A stretch of 64,000 nucleotides of DNA from Paguma larvata (taxonomy: Eukaryota; Chordata; Mammalia; Carnivora; Viverridae): contig CM057828.1 in assembly GCA_030068075.1 (NCBI GenBank), positions 114,999,699 through 115,063,698 on the forward strand, given 5' to 3'. The position numbers were made by a program, and so were the translations under genes. The notes beneath the pieces are model-generated. The model worked only from the letters and a program-made list of their open reading frames with translations, was not told the origin of the DNA and made no database searches. Shown here one piece after another: positions 46,310 through 59,499 of this stretch (its first letter is position 1; each line of letters starts with the position of its first letter).

Positions 46310-46985
46310 CATTCATTCAGTGATCTATTCTTTCATGCAGCCATTCATTTATCAAAAATGTTTAAGGACCTACTGTGCACCAGGTAGTGTTTAGATGCAG
46401 GAGATATAGCTGTAATCCAGACAGATAAATCCCCCCCCCCCGACTGAAAAGGAAATAGACAAGAAATAAATAAACAAACAGGGCACTTACAGATTTTAAG
46501 TATCATAAAGGAAATAAATGGGATGGAATGAAAAGAATAACTTGGAAAGGGCAGGAAGACAAATAGAAAGGAGAAGTAGAAGACAGAGTAGACAAAGCCT
46601 CTGAAAGAACACAATGTTTGAGCTGAAACCTGAAAGTTGAACATGAACCAGCCATGCAAAAAGTCATCTAAACAGAAGGAACAAGTGTGAACTCTTGGAT
46701 ATGGACAAAAGCTTAGTATGTTAAAAATATGTGAAGTGATGGAGATATTAGTTAATGCTATGGTGGTAATTATTTGACAATATGTAAACGTATCAAGTCA
46801 ACATGTTGTATCTTAAATTTACACAATGTTATGTCAATTATGTCTCAATGAAGCTCTGGAAAAAAGAGAGAAAAGAAGCCATCATGGGTGGAGTAGAGCG
46901 AAATGGGGAAGTTGGAGTGCTGAGATAAAACTGGAAAGGTATGCTAGATCCAGTTTGGATTTTATTTTAAAAGCTAATAGAACAT
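46310..46985 (+). repeat. L2 with an L1 3'-end insert
   Basis: L2 phrases ('actgtgcaccaggtagtgtt', 'gtttgagctgaaacctgaaa') run to about 46700 and resume after 46862 ('ccatcatgggtggagtagag'). Between them 46700-46862 is an L1 3' end ('gtcaattatgtctcaatgaa'). A C11 run lies near 46431-46441. Confidence 0.65.
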
Positions 46986-48190
46986 CGTATGCAAAAATTA
47001 ATTCAAAATGGATTGAAGATTACAAGAACCATAAGGACAAAAATCATAAAATTCTTAGGGAAAAAAACTGGAAAAAATCTCCATTGCATTGGATTTGGCA
47101 ATAATTTCTTAGATAAGACACCAAAACCACAAACAACAACAACAAAAATAGGTAAATCAGACTTCACCAAAATTGAGAACTTTTGAACATCAAATGACAT
47201 TAATTAGAGAGTAAAAAGGTAACCTACAGACCGGGAAAAAGTATTTGTAAATCATATATCTGATAAGAGATTAATATCTAGAATATATAAAGCACTTCTA
47301 CAACTCAATGACAATAAAACACAACTCAATTCAAAAATGGCCAAAGCACTTGAATAGACATTTCTCCAAAGAAGATCTACAAATGACCAATAAACACATG
47401 AAAGAATGCTCAAAATCACCAATAATTATGAGAATTCAGATGAAACTACAAAGATATACCACTTTACATTCATTAGAATGGCTGTTATTTTAAAAAGGAA
47501 AGGAAAGGAAAGAACAAGTCTTGGCAAGAATATGAAGAAATTGGAACCATGTACATCGCTGGTGGGAATGTAAAATGATGCAGCCACTGCAAAAAATTGT
47601 ATGCTGGTTCCTCAAAAAATTAGATACAGAATTACCATATGACCCAGCATCCCACTTCTAGGTATATACCCAAAAGAATTGAAAGCAAGGACTTGAATAG
47701 GTATTTGTACACCTATTCTAACAGTATTATTTACAATAGCCAAACAGTGGAAACAGTCCAAATGTTCAACAGAAAGATGAATGAACAAAATGTGTTATAA
47801 ACATACAATGGAATTTTATTCGGCCTTTAAAAACTGAAATTCTGGTATATGCTACATACCAGATGAACAGCAGTATATACTGGATGAACCTGGAAATATT
47901 ATACTGCATAAAATAAATCAGACATAAATATTGTATGATTTTATTTTTTGAGGTACCTAGAATAATCAAATTCTTAGATACAGAATGTAGAATAGTGGTT
48001 ATCAGGGACTGAGTGGAGGGGGGAATTGGACTTATTGTTTAATAGGTATGGAGTTGCAATTTGGGAGATGAATATGGTGATGGTTACACAATAATGTAAA
48101 TCCCACTTAATGCCACTGAATTGTACTCCTAAATATGGTTAAGATGATAAATTTTATGTTACATGTATTTTACTACAATTAAAAAAACCA
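46986..48190 (+). mobile_element. 5'-truncated L1
   Basis: 'ttaattcaaaatggattgaa', 'atatctgataagagattaat', 'agaaagatgaatgaacaaaa', 'tggttatcagggactgagtg' and 'cactgaattgtactcctaaa' follow L1 order to an A-rich end. The frame is broken. Confidence 0.9.
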
Positions 48191-48401
48191 GGGGCGCCTG
48201 GGTGGCTCAGTCAGTTAAGCACTGGACTTCAGCTCAGGTCATGATCTCACGGTTAATGGGTTCAAGCTCTGCGCGGGGCTCTGCCCTAACGTGTCAGAAC
48301 CTGGAGCCTGCTTCAAATTCTGTGTCTCCCTCTCTCTCTGCCCCTCCCCACTCGCACTCTCTCTCTCTCAAAAATAAATAAACATTAAGAAATATTTTTT
48401 A
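48191..48401 (+). mobile_element. Felid SINE at the 3' tail of an L1
   Basis: Near-consensus GGGGCGCCTGGGTGGCTCAG start and AAAAATAAATAAACATTAAG tail; placed directly on the L1 A-rich end, as at 10617. Confidence 0.95.
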
Positions 48402-49189
48402 ACCTATTGGGAAGTATTCAAAAGTATTAAACTGTAATTCTCATGATCTGACTCTAATTTCAGAAACCATTCTGTTTGTTTTATGAGTGACAGTCTTTTG
48501 AAGGATGTGGTAACAAGATAGAAACAAATGTGAGAGACGAAGCATTAGTAATAGTGGTAATATGGCAAAATGGACAGATCTGAGATTCTGAAGATAGAAC
48601 CACAAAGCTAGATGATGAACTACATACAGGGTAAGAAAAAAAGATAAGAATAACACCTACACTCTTGACTTGAGCAACTGAGTGGCACCTTTAATAACAA
48701 ACTGGAAACTTCAAAAAATACATGTTTGGAATGAGATGAAACCAAGAGTGTTGTTTTCACAAGTTAATTTCAAGATGCTTATTTTGTCATCAAAATGGAG
48801 CTGTTGAGTAGGAAGTTAAATATGAGTCTGAGTCTAAGAGAAGTCCAGACTGTCCCATTTCAGTGATCATGTTGATGACATTTAAACCAAAGTGAAATAG
48901 AGACTGAGAGAGACATGGAGGAAGAGAAAAAGAAGGAGGAGAGAAGATCAGAAGATCGAGGAGAGAAAGTAGAGAAAAAATAGATCCAAGGAATGAGTTC
49001 TGGTCCACTCTGTCATTAAGAGTTTCAGTGAAAGAGGCAAGGAAGACTGAGATTGAGAGCCTAGCAGACAAGAGGGGAAGCAGACAGCAGCTTGTATCAG
49101 TCACCCAGCAGAAGAAAATGTTTCAAGTGGGAGGGAATTGTCCATTTTCCTATGAAGGGAGAGCAGAAATGATCCTTAGCCGTATACAA

Positions 49190-49665
49190 CCCACTCTTCT
49201 ACAAGCCATGGACCTCATCTTCTACTAATTCACTCATACTATGCTCCAATCTCCTTGCTCTTTCCAGACCAAACCACATTTGTTCCATCTCAGAGTCTTT
49301 ATATTTGCTGTTACATCTACCAGGTTGTCTTATAATATTAATATGTCTTTCCCTTATCATTCAGATCCCTGCTTCAATATTATTTCTTAAAAGAGTCTTT
49401 TCTTGACTCACTGGGATAATTCCATCACCCTCACCATTTATCCCATGTCCCTGTCTAGCGCTTCACTCCAATATATTTTCCTCATTGTACATAATCACAA
49501 TGGGAAAGTATACTTTTTGTTTGTCTATTCTGATTATTTATATCCACTCCCCCCCTAGAATATACAAGGAAGAGACTTGATCTATCTTTTGTCTTTGTAT
49601 CTGTAGGACCTGGATGTAGTAAATGTTCAACAAATATGTTACATTAACAAATAAATGAGTGTAGA
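49190..49665 (-). repeat. L2
   Basis: 'ccaatctccttgctctttcc', 'catgtccctgtctagcgctt', 'aggacctggatgtagtaaat' and 'gttcaacaaatatgtt' follow inverted L2. Confidence 0.75.
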
Positions 49666-49864
49666 TGGAGGGAAATGTAAGGATTTGCTGGTGAAAATGC
49701 AAAGGAGATCCACTCTCTTCTTGGTCACTTTCGACCCAAAGTTCTTGACTGAGAATTAGTTTGTAAGAGAGGTATGTATTGGGAAAGGAAGGATGAGGAG
49801 TACGGAAAAGTAGAATTGTTCAAAATTGTTAAGTGACCAATTGAATTTTGTGGTTACAAATCCA

Positions 49865-50225
49865 AAGTGAATATATTCAATAAATGACTGCTTACTCTGG
49901 ACCAGACTGTGTGCTAGTTGCTCAAGATTTAACAGGAAAAGAGTGTGGCCAAGGCAGTTTACTTTATATCCTCAAACTTGACAGTGTGGTGGTAGTGTCC
50001 TTCCTCCCCAACTTCTAGAAGAGGTGCTAATGGCATTGATGGGAGTTGAATTTACTTGAGTTCAATTCTCATTTTCTGAGCACCTACGTGGTATGAAAAC
50101 ATTTTATTTATCACTATAGGATGATGTTCAAGTCATATAATACACTGCTCCTGCCCTCACAGATACTTCAAACTACTTAAGGGAGTCCAATATTTACATA
50201 GGCCAATAAATATGACTTACAACTT
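49865..50225 (+). repeat. Possible L2 fragments
   Basis: 'ggaccagactgtgtgctagt' and 'ctgctcctgccctcacagat' resemble two diverged L2 3' pieces. Confidence 0.45.
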
Positions 50226-50348
50226 GAGAACTTGAGCACCAGGTTAAGACAAAACTGTTGGATAAAATCCATCAATGGATAGTCTTTGAATAGTCTTTTG
50301 ACTTCCTCTTGGCAAGAGTTTTACTTCCTTTTTAAAATTGTTCTTCCC

Positions 50349-50453
50349 AGGGGCTCCTAGGTGTCTCAGTCGGTTAAGCCACGGATTCCTGATTTCAGCT
50401 CAGGTCATGATCTCACAGTTCGTGAGACTGAACTCTCTCTCCCTCTTTCTCTG

Positions 50454-50503
<50 letters not shown>

Positions 50504-50551
50504 TCCCCCTCTCCCCCTCTCTCAAAATAAATAAGACTAAAATAAAATAAT
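50349..50551 (+). mobile_element. Felid SINE with long (TC)n
   Basis: 'ggggctcctaggtgtctcag' head; the felid middle is largely replaced by about 70 bases of TC repeat. Imperfect target copies AAAATTGTTCTTC (50334-50346) and AAAATAGTTCTTT (50552-50564). Confidence 0.9.
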
Positions 50552-51052
50552 AAAATAGTTCTTTCGTAGGAAAGTCTAGATTAGGACTGCATAGGAGAGG
50601 GACCTATGTAGAGAAAGAACCCCCTCCAGGAAGCAATCAAGCACCTTGTGTTTGGTTGCAAGAAACAGAAAACCCAACTCAAACTGTACAGGAAATAAAT
50701 ATATTGCATGTGTCACCGAAAAGTCCAAAGACAGAATCGAATTCAAATGCTGGACTCCAGCACAGTCTTGGTTGTTATCTCTGCTCTATCTTCCTCTGTC
50801 TGTTAGTTTCATCCTCAGGCTAGCCCCCTCTAAGACAAGACACATAGATAGATATATCAGTTCCAGGCCTCCAGTTTCCACATCACCCCTTATTAGAGGA
50901 GAGGGAACTTTTATTTCTCCAGCCACCAAAAGCCTTCTACTCTAATTGACCCAACTCAGTTCTCATACCCCTTAGAACTAATCACTGAAATTAGAGCAAT
51001 GTCAGGGGCTGACTGGTGTAGGTTTAGAAATGGGAAGGTAATCTCTAAGCCA

Positions 51053-51066
51053 GTCACCATGGCAAC
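51053..51066. promoter_or_regulatory. RFX X-box motif
   Basis: GTCACCATGGCAAC fits the RFX consensus GTNRCC-N2-RGYAAC at every fixed position. Occupancy unknown. Confidence 0.45.
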
Positions 51067-51774
51067 AGCAACAAGATTTTGCTGATTGGTTTAGGTCAGT
51101 CAGGACCTCCTCCACCTTTGGCTGAGGGTTGGGGTGATCAGGAGTCAATCTGACCATGAATATTGTGTTAAGAAGTGGTGGGAAGTGAGGTGGAGAAAGG
51201 TTGACAAAAACGAAAGCAACAATGTACACGAAAGGTAGACCCTCCAAAACTGGGAAGATTCAGACTCATTCACTAAAAGAAGGCAATAACGTGGTGAGTG
51301 ATATCTGGGGAAATGAATCAGTGCCTGTAAAGCATTTTGTAAGAATAATCCACTGAACAATAAGAGTGTAATCATTGGAATGCTTTGTACACATACTAAC
51401 TCTGCAGATTGCCTGAGCTCAGGATCATTTTACTGCTGTTACTCTGGCAGCAGTCCTCCTTGCCAAGATTGTTATTGTGGGACCAGCTGAGCTGGAGAGG
51501 CCTGGAGGGATCTTTAGCTCCTCATTCATCTCTGTGACATTTATTACCGATTTCATAACATAGCCCCCTCAATATCCAAAGAAAAAAAATAGAGAAAGGT
51601 CACCAGCAATGGAACCAGTACACCTCCTTGCAGCCCCTTCTCAACACAAATCTAAATAGGAAAGGGGTGGGCCCTTCACTGGTTCACTATCTCTCTCTTA
51701 TCATTCTTTTCTCTGAAAGGAGCAAGTCATTACCACCTGCTTATCAGCTGCTGCTTACTGTCATGGTAATGCCA

Positions 51775-51955
51775 GAGCAGCCACACAATGTGGATAAGAG
51801 TCTTGCTTTAGGAATCATGACAATTGAGTTCCAGCCCTAGCCTTAGTTTAGTGTCTACTGTGTGACCTTAGTCCTTTAAGTGTCTCTGGGTCTCAGTTAT
51901 TCCTCTGTAAAAGTAGCTATTATTAGGTAATTATTAGTTTTTATGATCCAAGGTA
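51775..51955 (+). repeat. MIR
   Basis: 'tgagttccagccctagcctt', 'tactgtgtgaccttagtcct' and 'attcctctgtaaaagtagct' match MIR. Confidence 0.7.
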
Positions 51956-52004
51956 AACTTCCCTGGTGGAAAAGTCTCAATCCTCATTCAAAACTTAAAA
52001 GATG

Positions 52005-52550
52005 CTCTATCTTAGTTCAAGTGCTCCCAGGAAACAGACCTGAGATGGAGCTGTATGAGAAAGTTTATAGGGAGTACTCTTGGGATCAACACTCATGAAA
52101 GTGAAGGAAGTAGGACAGGGAGAGGGACATACATACTGAACTGCACTACAGTCTTCGTGCAGGCTTCACTATCATCACACAGGGAGCAGTAGAGGTGATG
52201 ACTCTTCATAGCCCAAATTGAGGCGGGGGGGAGGGGGGCTGGTTTCTATCAACAGGGCATTGGATACAGCTCCCCCAGAGAGAGGACCAGACCTTGGGCA
52301 AGGAAGTTTTGTTAAACTGTTGACAATTGCGTGGAAAGAACAGCAGTGAACCTTCAACAGCCAACACTTCTGGAAAACAGGGGACTCAGTGTTTCAGTCC
52401 TGAAGGGGGTTTGGGGATCTTAATGAAGGACCACAGCACCCATGATATGTCCTGCTCCCATATCCTCTGAATATGGGGACTAAGGAAACCAGAGGCCATG
52501 CCTTCTCCCTTCCAAGTCTCTGTCCTTATATGATGACACAAGGTACCCAA
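52005..52550. other. Unassigned repeat-like stretch
   Basis: 'ctcccaggaaacagacctga', 'aagtttatagggagtactct' and later text resemble a dispersed repeat seen in mammals, but I cannot name it. No gene is evident; it contains a G-rich run near 52225-52240. Confidence 0.35.
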
Positions 52551-53504
52551 CTTTTCTTCTAGTGATTTCCTGAAGGAAAACTAATCCTGGAATCCACCTT
52601 ACCTCACTTTCATCTGATGGTGTGACTGAGCATAACTCAATATACAGTCATCAGAAGAAAGCCAGTCTCCTTGGCATTACAGAGGATGTTACTTTGACCC
52701 ATGTGAACTGATACATTACCTTTTAAAGGGCATTTTAATTTATCCCCTGGAAAAAAAAGAAATTGATGCACCGAATGTTACCTTTGAGAATAGCTCTACC
52801 CTTATATATCTTTGGGACAGTTGATAACATCTTGTGTGATATTAACATTTCTTTAATTTATGCCTGGAGGAACTGGTGGCCAGCAGTCTTTCTGGAAGAG
52901 CCCTATGTCTGAGAAACTCTCTCCTTTCCACTGCTAAGACTGAGAGAAAACTTCCTTTATAAACTGAGATACCTTAGTTAATTATAACATTTATTTTTCC
53001 TTTACCTGCTATTTTTTTCTGATTTAACTATTTTAGAGTACACTTTTCTTATATCTCTGTCCTTTGGTTTTGAGCAAAAGGCACATCTTAAAAATATCTA
53101 ATCAATAAGGAAGATGCAATTCCATTATGCATCACTTCCCTTAATAGGACCTATTTTAAACTTGGACTTCCTGGAACTAAGATATCCAGTGGTTTATCAG
53201 AAATAATTAAACAGTTTGGATTAGGTATATTTGCAAGTCCACAATTGCTTCTTTGGATACAAATTTATACAAAGCATCGTAAAAAAAAAATCTCTTAAAG
53301 CTACACCACTTGAAATGACATCCTTATTAAATAAAATCATCTTAGTGTGGTTGTTTAGGAAGAAGGATATAGAGACAGAAACCCCAAAATAGTTGTTTTT
53401 AGAATCAGTCAGGAATTTAGGAGAATTCAACTGTCTAAATGTAACTCAATGTATTAGAAGACATTTTCCTGGCTGAATGAATTCTAGCCATTATAAATCA
53501 ATTG

Positions 53505-53765
53505 TAAATTATTTTTTACAGAGAGTCTATTTTATGCCCAACACTGCTGGTCAGAGTAGGATATATCAAGAACAACAAAAAAATTTCCTGCCCTTGAGAA
53601 ATTTACAATCTCGCTGGGAAGAACAGACTAGCACATGAAATAATTAAAGCACAATTAAATCTAAAATGCTCTAAGCTAAGTAGTAGTTCAGGGAGGAGGA
53701 GGGCTCAACCGATTCAGGCTGATGTCGATATGAAAGCTTTTACAAAGGGGTTAGGAGTGAAGCCT
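53505..53765 (+). repeat. L2 fragment
   Basis: 'attttatgcccaacactgct', 'ttcctgcccttgagaaattt' and 'aaagcacaattaaatctaaa' track the L2 3' region. Confidence 0.6.
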
Positions 53766-54359
53766 TAGGAAGCCCCACTTGAACTGCAAAATTATTTTCT
53801 GGGAGGGGCAGGGTTTTAAGTGTTCATTACTTTTTAATGTCTTATCTATACATTATTGATTAGACTGCTGAGCACTGAGTTGTACTTGAAAGGAATAGCC
53901 AACTATGGGTCAGGTAAGCTTGAAGGAAGGGAGGAGGACCCAGAGAAGGTGTAAGAGCTGATGGTACCACTTGAGGGCAGGCAGGCCTGAGTGAGAGTTC
54001 AAAAGGTGTCGGCAGGAGAATATTGACCCTTGGTCCATGTAGACAGAAAAATTCAAAGAAGGGAAGAAGAGGCAACCAAGGGGAAAGTTTCCCCAAAGCA
54101 ATTGGTGCCTCCTCCAAAATTCAGGGCCAAATTTGCTGGCCAAGCATTGAGTGCAAAGGGAATTGAAAAGTGTTACGGCCTTTCTATTTTCAAATAACCC
54201 CTGATCCTGGACACAGTCACTACTAGCCAGAGGGACTTATTGGCCCCACCCTTTTTTTGCTAAATCTCAGCCTTTAAAAGTGCTGGAGAGCATAATGAGG
54301 AAGACCTGAGTCACAGCACCATGACTCAAGACTTTCAAAGAGAAACTTAAACGAGTTTA

Positions 54360-54555
54360 CAGTAGATCATCAATAACAGTAATTGCCATTAATTGAGCAG
54401 GTACTCTGTCTGACACTAGTATGTATTTATAAGTCAGTATCTCATTAATCTTCAAAATCATACTTCGAGATTGTGGGTTATCCCATTGTACAGCTGAGGA
54501 AAGTGACTCTCCTGAGGTTATGCAACCTACCTGAAAGGAAGTATTAGAATGAGCT
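54360..54555 (-). repeat. MIR
   Basis: 'attgagcaggtactctgtct', 'cccattgtacagctgaggaa' and 'gaggttatgcaacctacctg' match inverted MIR. Confidence 0.7.
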
Positions 54556-54609
54556 CCTTCATTCATTCAAATGAATAATTGAATGAACCAATCAATTAAG
54601 AATGCTCCA

Positions 54610-54830
54610 TGAAAATAACCAAAATTATCAAGATTCGTTAAGTGTCTGAAGATTGGCAGAGTACTTTTATGTATATTATATCTCTTGATTCTCACCGCAA
54701 TACTGTGAGAAATATTCTACTTTTTCCTTCTAGAAATAAGAAAATAGACACCCAGAAAAGGTGCATGACTTGACTGTGATTTCTCAGGTACTAGGAATAG
54801 CTTAAAATGATTCAACTCCAGGCATCTGAA
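54610..54830 (-). repeat. MIR
   Basis: 'cttgattctcaccgcaatac', 'aagaaaatagacacccagaa' and 'ggtgcatgacttgactgtga' match inverted MIR. Confidence 0.6.
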
Positions 54831-55288
54831 CACCAAAGTTACCGCAGTTCTCATCAAAGGCTCCCTCCAAGTCCAGGAATAAGAAGATAGTCTGAGGGCT
54901 GAAGGGAAAGGATGCCCTCACATGGATGAACACAGTTACAACTTACAGGGTTGGTTTGACTTTCGCACGATGATTATTTTTGTTATTCTCCTCTATCCCC
55001 ATTTTCTTGCATACAAAACCTGCCTTTTTTTTAGGGGAATTTTTTTTGTGTGTGGAATTATGAACAGCAGAGAAGGTGAACATAGACAAAGACAGCAGCC
55101 TACCCTGAAACTAGTTTTGATCAAGGGAAATGCATAATCACAGTGATCTCAAGAATTATGAGAGGTGTAGCCAGCAGAATCCCTGGGGGTTTGTGAAAAA
55201 AAAAAGAAAGGGAGCAGAGAGGAACAAGAACAGACATGAAAGGTGGCATCAGGGCTTAGCAACCTGCCCTGTTCCTGCCACTGGGGAT

Positions 55289-55690
55289 GTTACCATGGCA
55301 GTGATGTCCCTGGGAACAGGCCTCTTCAGCCAAACTCCTTGCACATCCCCCAGCATCCACCCTACAAAGCCAATCCAACCCCTCTCTTGGAAAGATCTTG
55401 TGGAAACTATTAAGATAATGCAGTTCCTTGCTGACTTCGCCATTGGGAGCACCAGGAAGATCCCCTGAGCCAGACTTTCTTCGAGTGGAAGAACTAGAGG
55501 AGTTGCTACCATGGCAACACAGTTCCCCTGCCCATTTATACTATCTGTGAGCTGGGGGAGATCCCTAGAGGAAGTGGTTCCCCACCTACTTCACCAAGGC
55601 AGGGAAATTGCCAAGGACACACAGATGGAGAGGAGCCTTAGGGAATGTTCCATCTAGCCTGAAATGGCTGCTAGAAGTTGCCATGGCAAC
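55289..55690. promoter_or_regulatory. Cluster of X-box (RFX-type) palindromes
   Basis: Three related motifs in 400 bases: GTTACCATGGCAGT (55289-55302), GCTACCATGGCAAC (55505-55518) and GTTGCCATGGCAAC (55677-55690). The last is a perfect 14-bp palindrome and an ideal RFX X-box. The surrounding sequence is somewhat GC-rich without a recognised gene or repeat. Confidence 0.4.
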
Positions 55691-56454
55691 TGGATTTCTT
55701 GCCTACCAAACCATGAAGGAAGGAGAGCAGGCTGAGCTGAAGGGCTGTAGAGGAGACTACCCATGCCAGTGCAGCTCCAGGATCCCACTTGGGCACTGTA
55801 GGGGAGGGCTTCTCTAAAGTTCGAGGCATCCCTGGGAGCCCAGATTTTTCCTTTGGTATCTAGAAGGGCTGACTGCCCTTTCCTGAAAGGACATTGCTAA
55901 TGAAGTAGGAGGACAAAGGAAAGACTAAAGAAAACAAACGGATGGTTGCTGTCAATCTCAACAATGACTTTGTCATTGAAAAGCATTTGAGTTGCATGTC
56001 ACACATACAGTGCCTTATTTTTTTCTCTGTTGTTGAGCTCTCTTGGGTAAATCCCTTAACTAATAATAAAGTATCTAATATTCACATAGGTGGGTTTTTC
56101 CTCCTAGGGGCAAAAGGAATGGAAAGTAGCAGTGGGAGTAGTTGTAAGAGAAAACAGGTTCAAATTTTAATATTCAGGTTATGCATGTGTGTGTGATATA
56201 TATAATTCAGATTAAGAGTCTGAACCATGAAAGAAATAAAAAAATAGAAATAAAACTGTTTTAGGAGACAGAAGACATGAGTTCAAGAGTCCCTTCTTAT
56301 AATTGCTGATTGAAGTATGTGATTCAATCAAAGCACACCCTTTGGAGTCAGAGACCACTGGGTGTGCATCCCTGTTCATGATCACATCTATTAGTCAAAT
56401 CTATCGACTAATATGAATGAAGGACGTATAAAATACACTGATATTTAATTGGTC

Positions 56455-57235
56455 TTTTTTAGTCAGCTTTATTGAGGTATAATTAACATATAATATATGG
56501 AGGATATTTGAAGCGTACCATTTGATAAGGTTGATATCTGTATACTCCCTGGAAACCATGAGTACTGAATATATCCATCACCCTCGAGTCTCTTCGTGCC
56601 CCTTTGTAATTTCTTCCTTCCATTTCTCCCTGAGTCCCACCCCTCAGCAATCACTGAACTGCTTTCTGTCAGTATAGATTCATGTGCATCTTCTAACGTT
56701 TTATGTAAATGAAATAAGATAGTAGGTACTGTTCTTGTGTGTGTGGTTTCTTTCACTCAGCATAATTATCTCGACATTCATCTACGTTGTTCTGTGTACC
56801 AATGGTACACTGCTTTATGTTGCTAAATGTATTCCATCATATGAGTGTGCTATTAGTTGTTTATTCACTTATCTGTTGATGGACATTGAGGTTGTGTCTA
56901 GTTTAGGGCTATTACCAATAAAGTTGCTATGAACATTTGTATACAAATCTTTGTATGAACGTATATTTGATTTCTTTTTCTTGAGTACAAATATAGACAT
57001 GGAATGGTTGGATCGTATGGTGGGTGTATGTTTAAATTTTTAAGAAAGTGCTGGAATTGTTTCCTGAGTGTTTGTACCATTTTACATTCCATCAGGAGTA
57101 TATGAGAGTTTCATTTTCTCCATATCCTTACCAACACTTGATTGGTCTGTCGTTTTAAACTTCAGCCATTTTAATAAGTGCGAGGTGGTATCTGGTTGTG
57201 TAATTGGGCTTCTTTACTGCATTTCCTCTAAGTGG
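56455..57235 (-). mobile_element. Old L1 3' end (L1M-type), inverted
   Basis: 'ctttattgaggtataattaa', 'ttctttcactcagcataatt', 'gttgatggacattgaggttg', 'ttgctatgaacatttgtata' and 'cattttacattccatcagga' match the complement of an L1M 3' region through ORF2. Confidence 0.88.
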
Positions 57236-57464
57236 TCAAGTAGTTTTTGTTGCGTCTGGGTTCAGAAAAACAGCATCACTTGCAACCTAGAGGGGTGGAT
57301 GGTGAATTAACCAGCTAACAGGCAACATGGCTAAACTTGCACTAATAAGAAGGAATTAGACTACTTCACCATGATTTTACTGCCCAAAAATAACACAGAG
57401 ACATGGCACAGTGACTTTAGTATGAGATACTGGTGGCATTTGACATGCCCCTAGAAGATCAGTT

Positions 57465-57710
57465 GTAGCTACCATGTATCAGGTTCCTACTACGTATCAG
57501 ACAGTGTTGAGGACTTACATAAATTCTTCCTTTTCATCCTCACAACACCATGAAGCAGGCATTATTATCCCCGTACTGTAGTTGATGGAATTGAAGATAG
57601 GAGAGGTTAGGTAAACTTTGTCTAAAGTCACTTGGAAATAAGCAGAAAGTGCCTGACCCAAAGCCAGTCATGGGTGCAAAGACAGTGCTCCTAATTACTG
57701 TGTTCTAAGC
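57465..57710 (-). repeat. MIR
   Basis: 'catcctcacaacaccatgaa', 'ggcattattatccccgtact' and 'aggtaaactttgtctaaagt' match inverted MIR. Confidence 0.75.
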
Positions 57711-58314
57711 TTCCCAGGTGGTTAAGCGTGGAGAAGCTGCCTATCTCATGGACAGCATCTAGATTCATTGGAATAGAATTATAAAACTGAAATTGAGGGA
57801 AATATTACTTATTTCTCTCTCACATTTGTCATTTACCAACAATACCATTATTTCTTTACCAGCTTTAGGCCATCCCTCTCATGCTTCTCTTGCTGCTGCT
57901 ATATGTGTCCATGTGTGATCTGATTCATTCTTAAATATGACAATAATTCTGTGATTTACATTTCATCTCATATACATCTAAAGCACCTAACCCTGAAAGC
58001 TGGCTTTATAACAGCCTCTATGACAAGAAGGAACATAAAGATAAATGCAGTAAAACATTGGTTTGAGAGCATAATTCATTCTAGAAACATGCGTACTCCA
58101 AAGCACTTGTATATCAAAGTGAATTTCAAGAACCATTGGCTGAGTTGTGATCATGTGACATTTGGCATCACACACTACTCGTATTGCAAAATATTGCTCG
58201 TTTATCAAGTTAAAATTTATTAGAAATGTTTGCTTATCTTGCAGGACACTTGCAGAATGAGTACCTTGCAATCCAAGGTTTTACACAAATCATGTCTTAA
58301 CATCCATACAAATC

Positions 58315-58450
58315 CTCTGGGAAAAAGAATATAATCCATCCAGGTCAATAGCTGATCATTTTGATCTATCCAACTATCTGTGTAAAAGTACTCAACCTCC
58401 CTAGTTAAAAAATATGCAAGTTACAACAGATGCCATCAGTTACATGTGAA
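58315..58450 (+). mobile_element. Possible L1 fragment
   Basis: 'gtactcaacctccctagtta' with 'atgcaagttacaacagatgc' resembles diverged L1 sequence; short. Confidence 0.45.
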
Positions 58451-58814
58451 TTATAGCTCATTAAACCTAGGGAAAGTATGTTTAATTAAAAAAAAAATCA
58501 GACGCCATATCTTCTCATCTATCTCCTTTTACTTATTTGCAGAGGTATGTTTATCTGCATACAACCATCACATGCACAGTTGTAACGAAATGCTGGTGGG
58601 GCTGGACCTTCCATGTGCTGTGGGTGGGGATTTTAAATTACAACTGCCATTCTGTTCTCAAAAGAAACTGGGAAGGAGATATATATATTGTGTGTGTGTG
58701 TGTTCAGAAGTGCTCCCACCACTCAGCCCAATAGTTATTCCTCAAAAGGCCATGCTAAGGAATGAAACTGAGACTGTGAATTACCTAAAGGCTATTTGTC
58801 ATTGCTTTCTAAGA

Positions 58815-59350
58815 GTAAAAACTATAAAAGCACCTGAAATGCTGACCAGCGGGAGATCAATTGAATAAGTCTTGGTATAATCATATATGGTAAACTATCA
58901 TGCAACTATTAAAAATTATGTTTTTGAATGATGACCACAGCTAACACCACTGTAATACTCAGGAAACTTGTTAAAAGAGTAAATCCTAAGTGTTCTTGTC
59001 ATGAAGAAAAAATGTTTTTAGTTTTATCCTCTTTTATTTCTTTTCTTTTTTACTTTATCTATATGAGAGGATGGATGTTGGCTGAAACTATCATGGCAGT
59101 CATTTCGCAATATATGTAAATCAAACCATCATACCGCATGCCTTAAACATCCACACTGATGTAGGTCAGTTATTTCTCAATGAAACTGGGAAAAAAAATG
59201 TATTATGTTTTTGAGGCATATTTGAAGCTATCAGGAAATACCACCTTCTAATGCTCAGTGAAAACAAACAGGACACAAAATTCTACATAAAACATGATTT
59301 CAGTCTTAAGAAGACTGAAATATAGTTTTTAGAAAATAAGATATGAAAGG
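58815..59350 (+). mobile_element. L1 3' end fragments
   Basis: 'gtaaactatcatgcaactat', 'ttaaaagagtaaatcctaag', 'ttatttctcaatgaaactgg' and further 'ccttctaatgctcagtgaaa' derive from L1 3' regions, rearranged. Confidence 0.6.
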
Positions 59351-59478
59351 AGAGATCCCAAAATTTGTAGCAGTAGGTATTTTGTGGAATTTTAATTTTA
59401 TTCTTTACATTCCACTTGTATTTTCTACAGTCAGAATTACCACTTTTACAGCCAGAGGAAAAAAAAAATACCAGTTGT

Positions 59479-59499
59479 TTTTTTTTTTTTTTTTTTTAG
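59479..59499 (+). repeat. Poly(T) run
   Basis: About 20 T in a row with no SINE or L1 attached on either side that I can recognise. Confidence 0.85.

Noticed and set aside
55289..55690. Tandem 200-bp repeat array
   Set aside because: The motif spacing (216 and 172 bases) hints at units, but sequences between motifs do not resemble each other by eye.
56469..56756. 95-codon minus-strand frame
   Set aside because: Inside an inverted L1 3' end; no independent coding signal.
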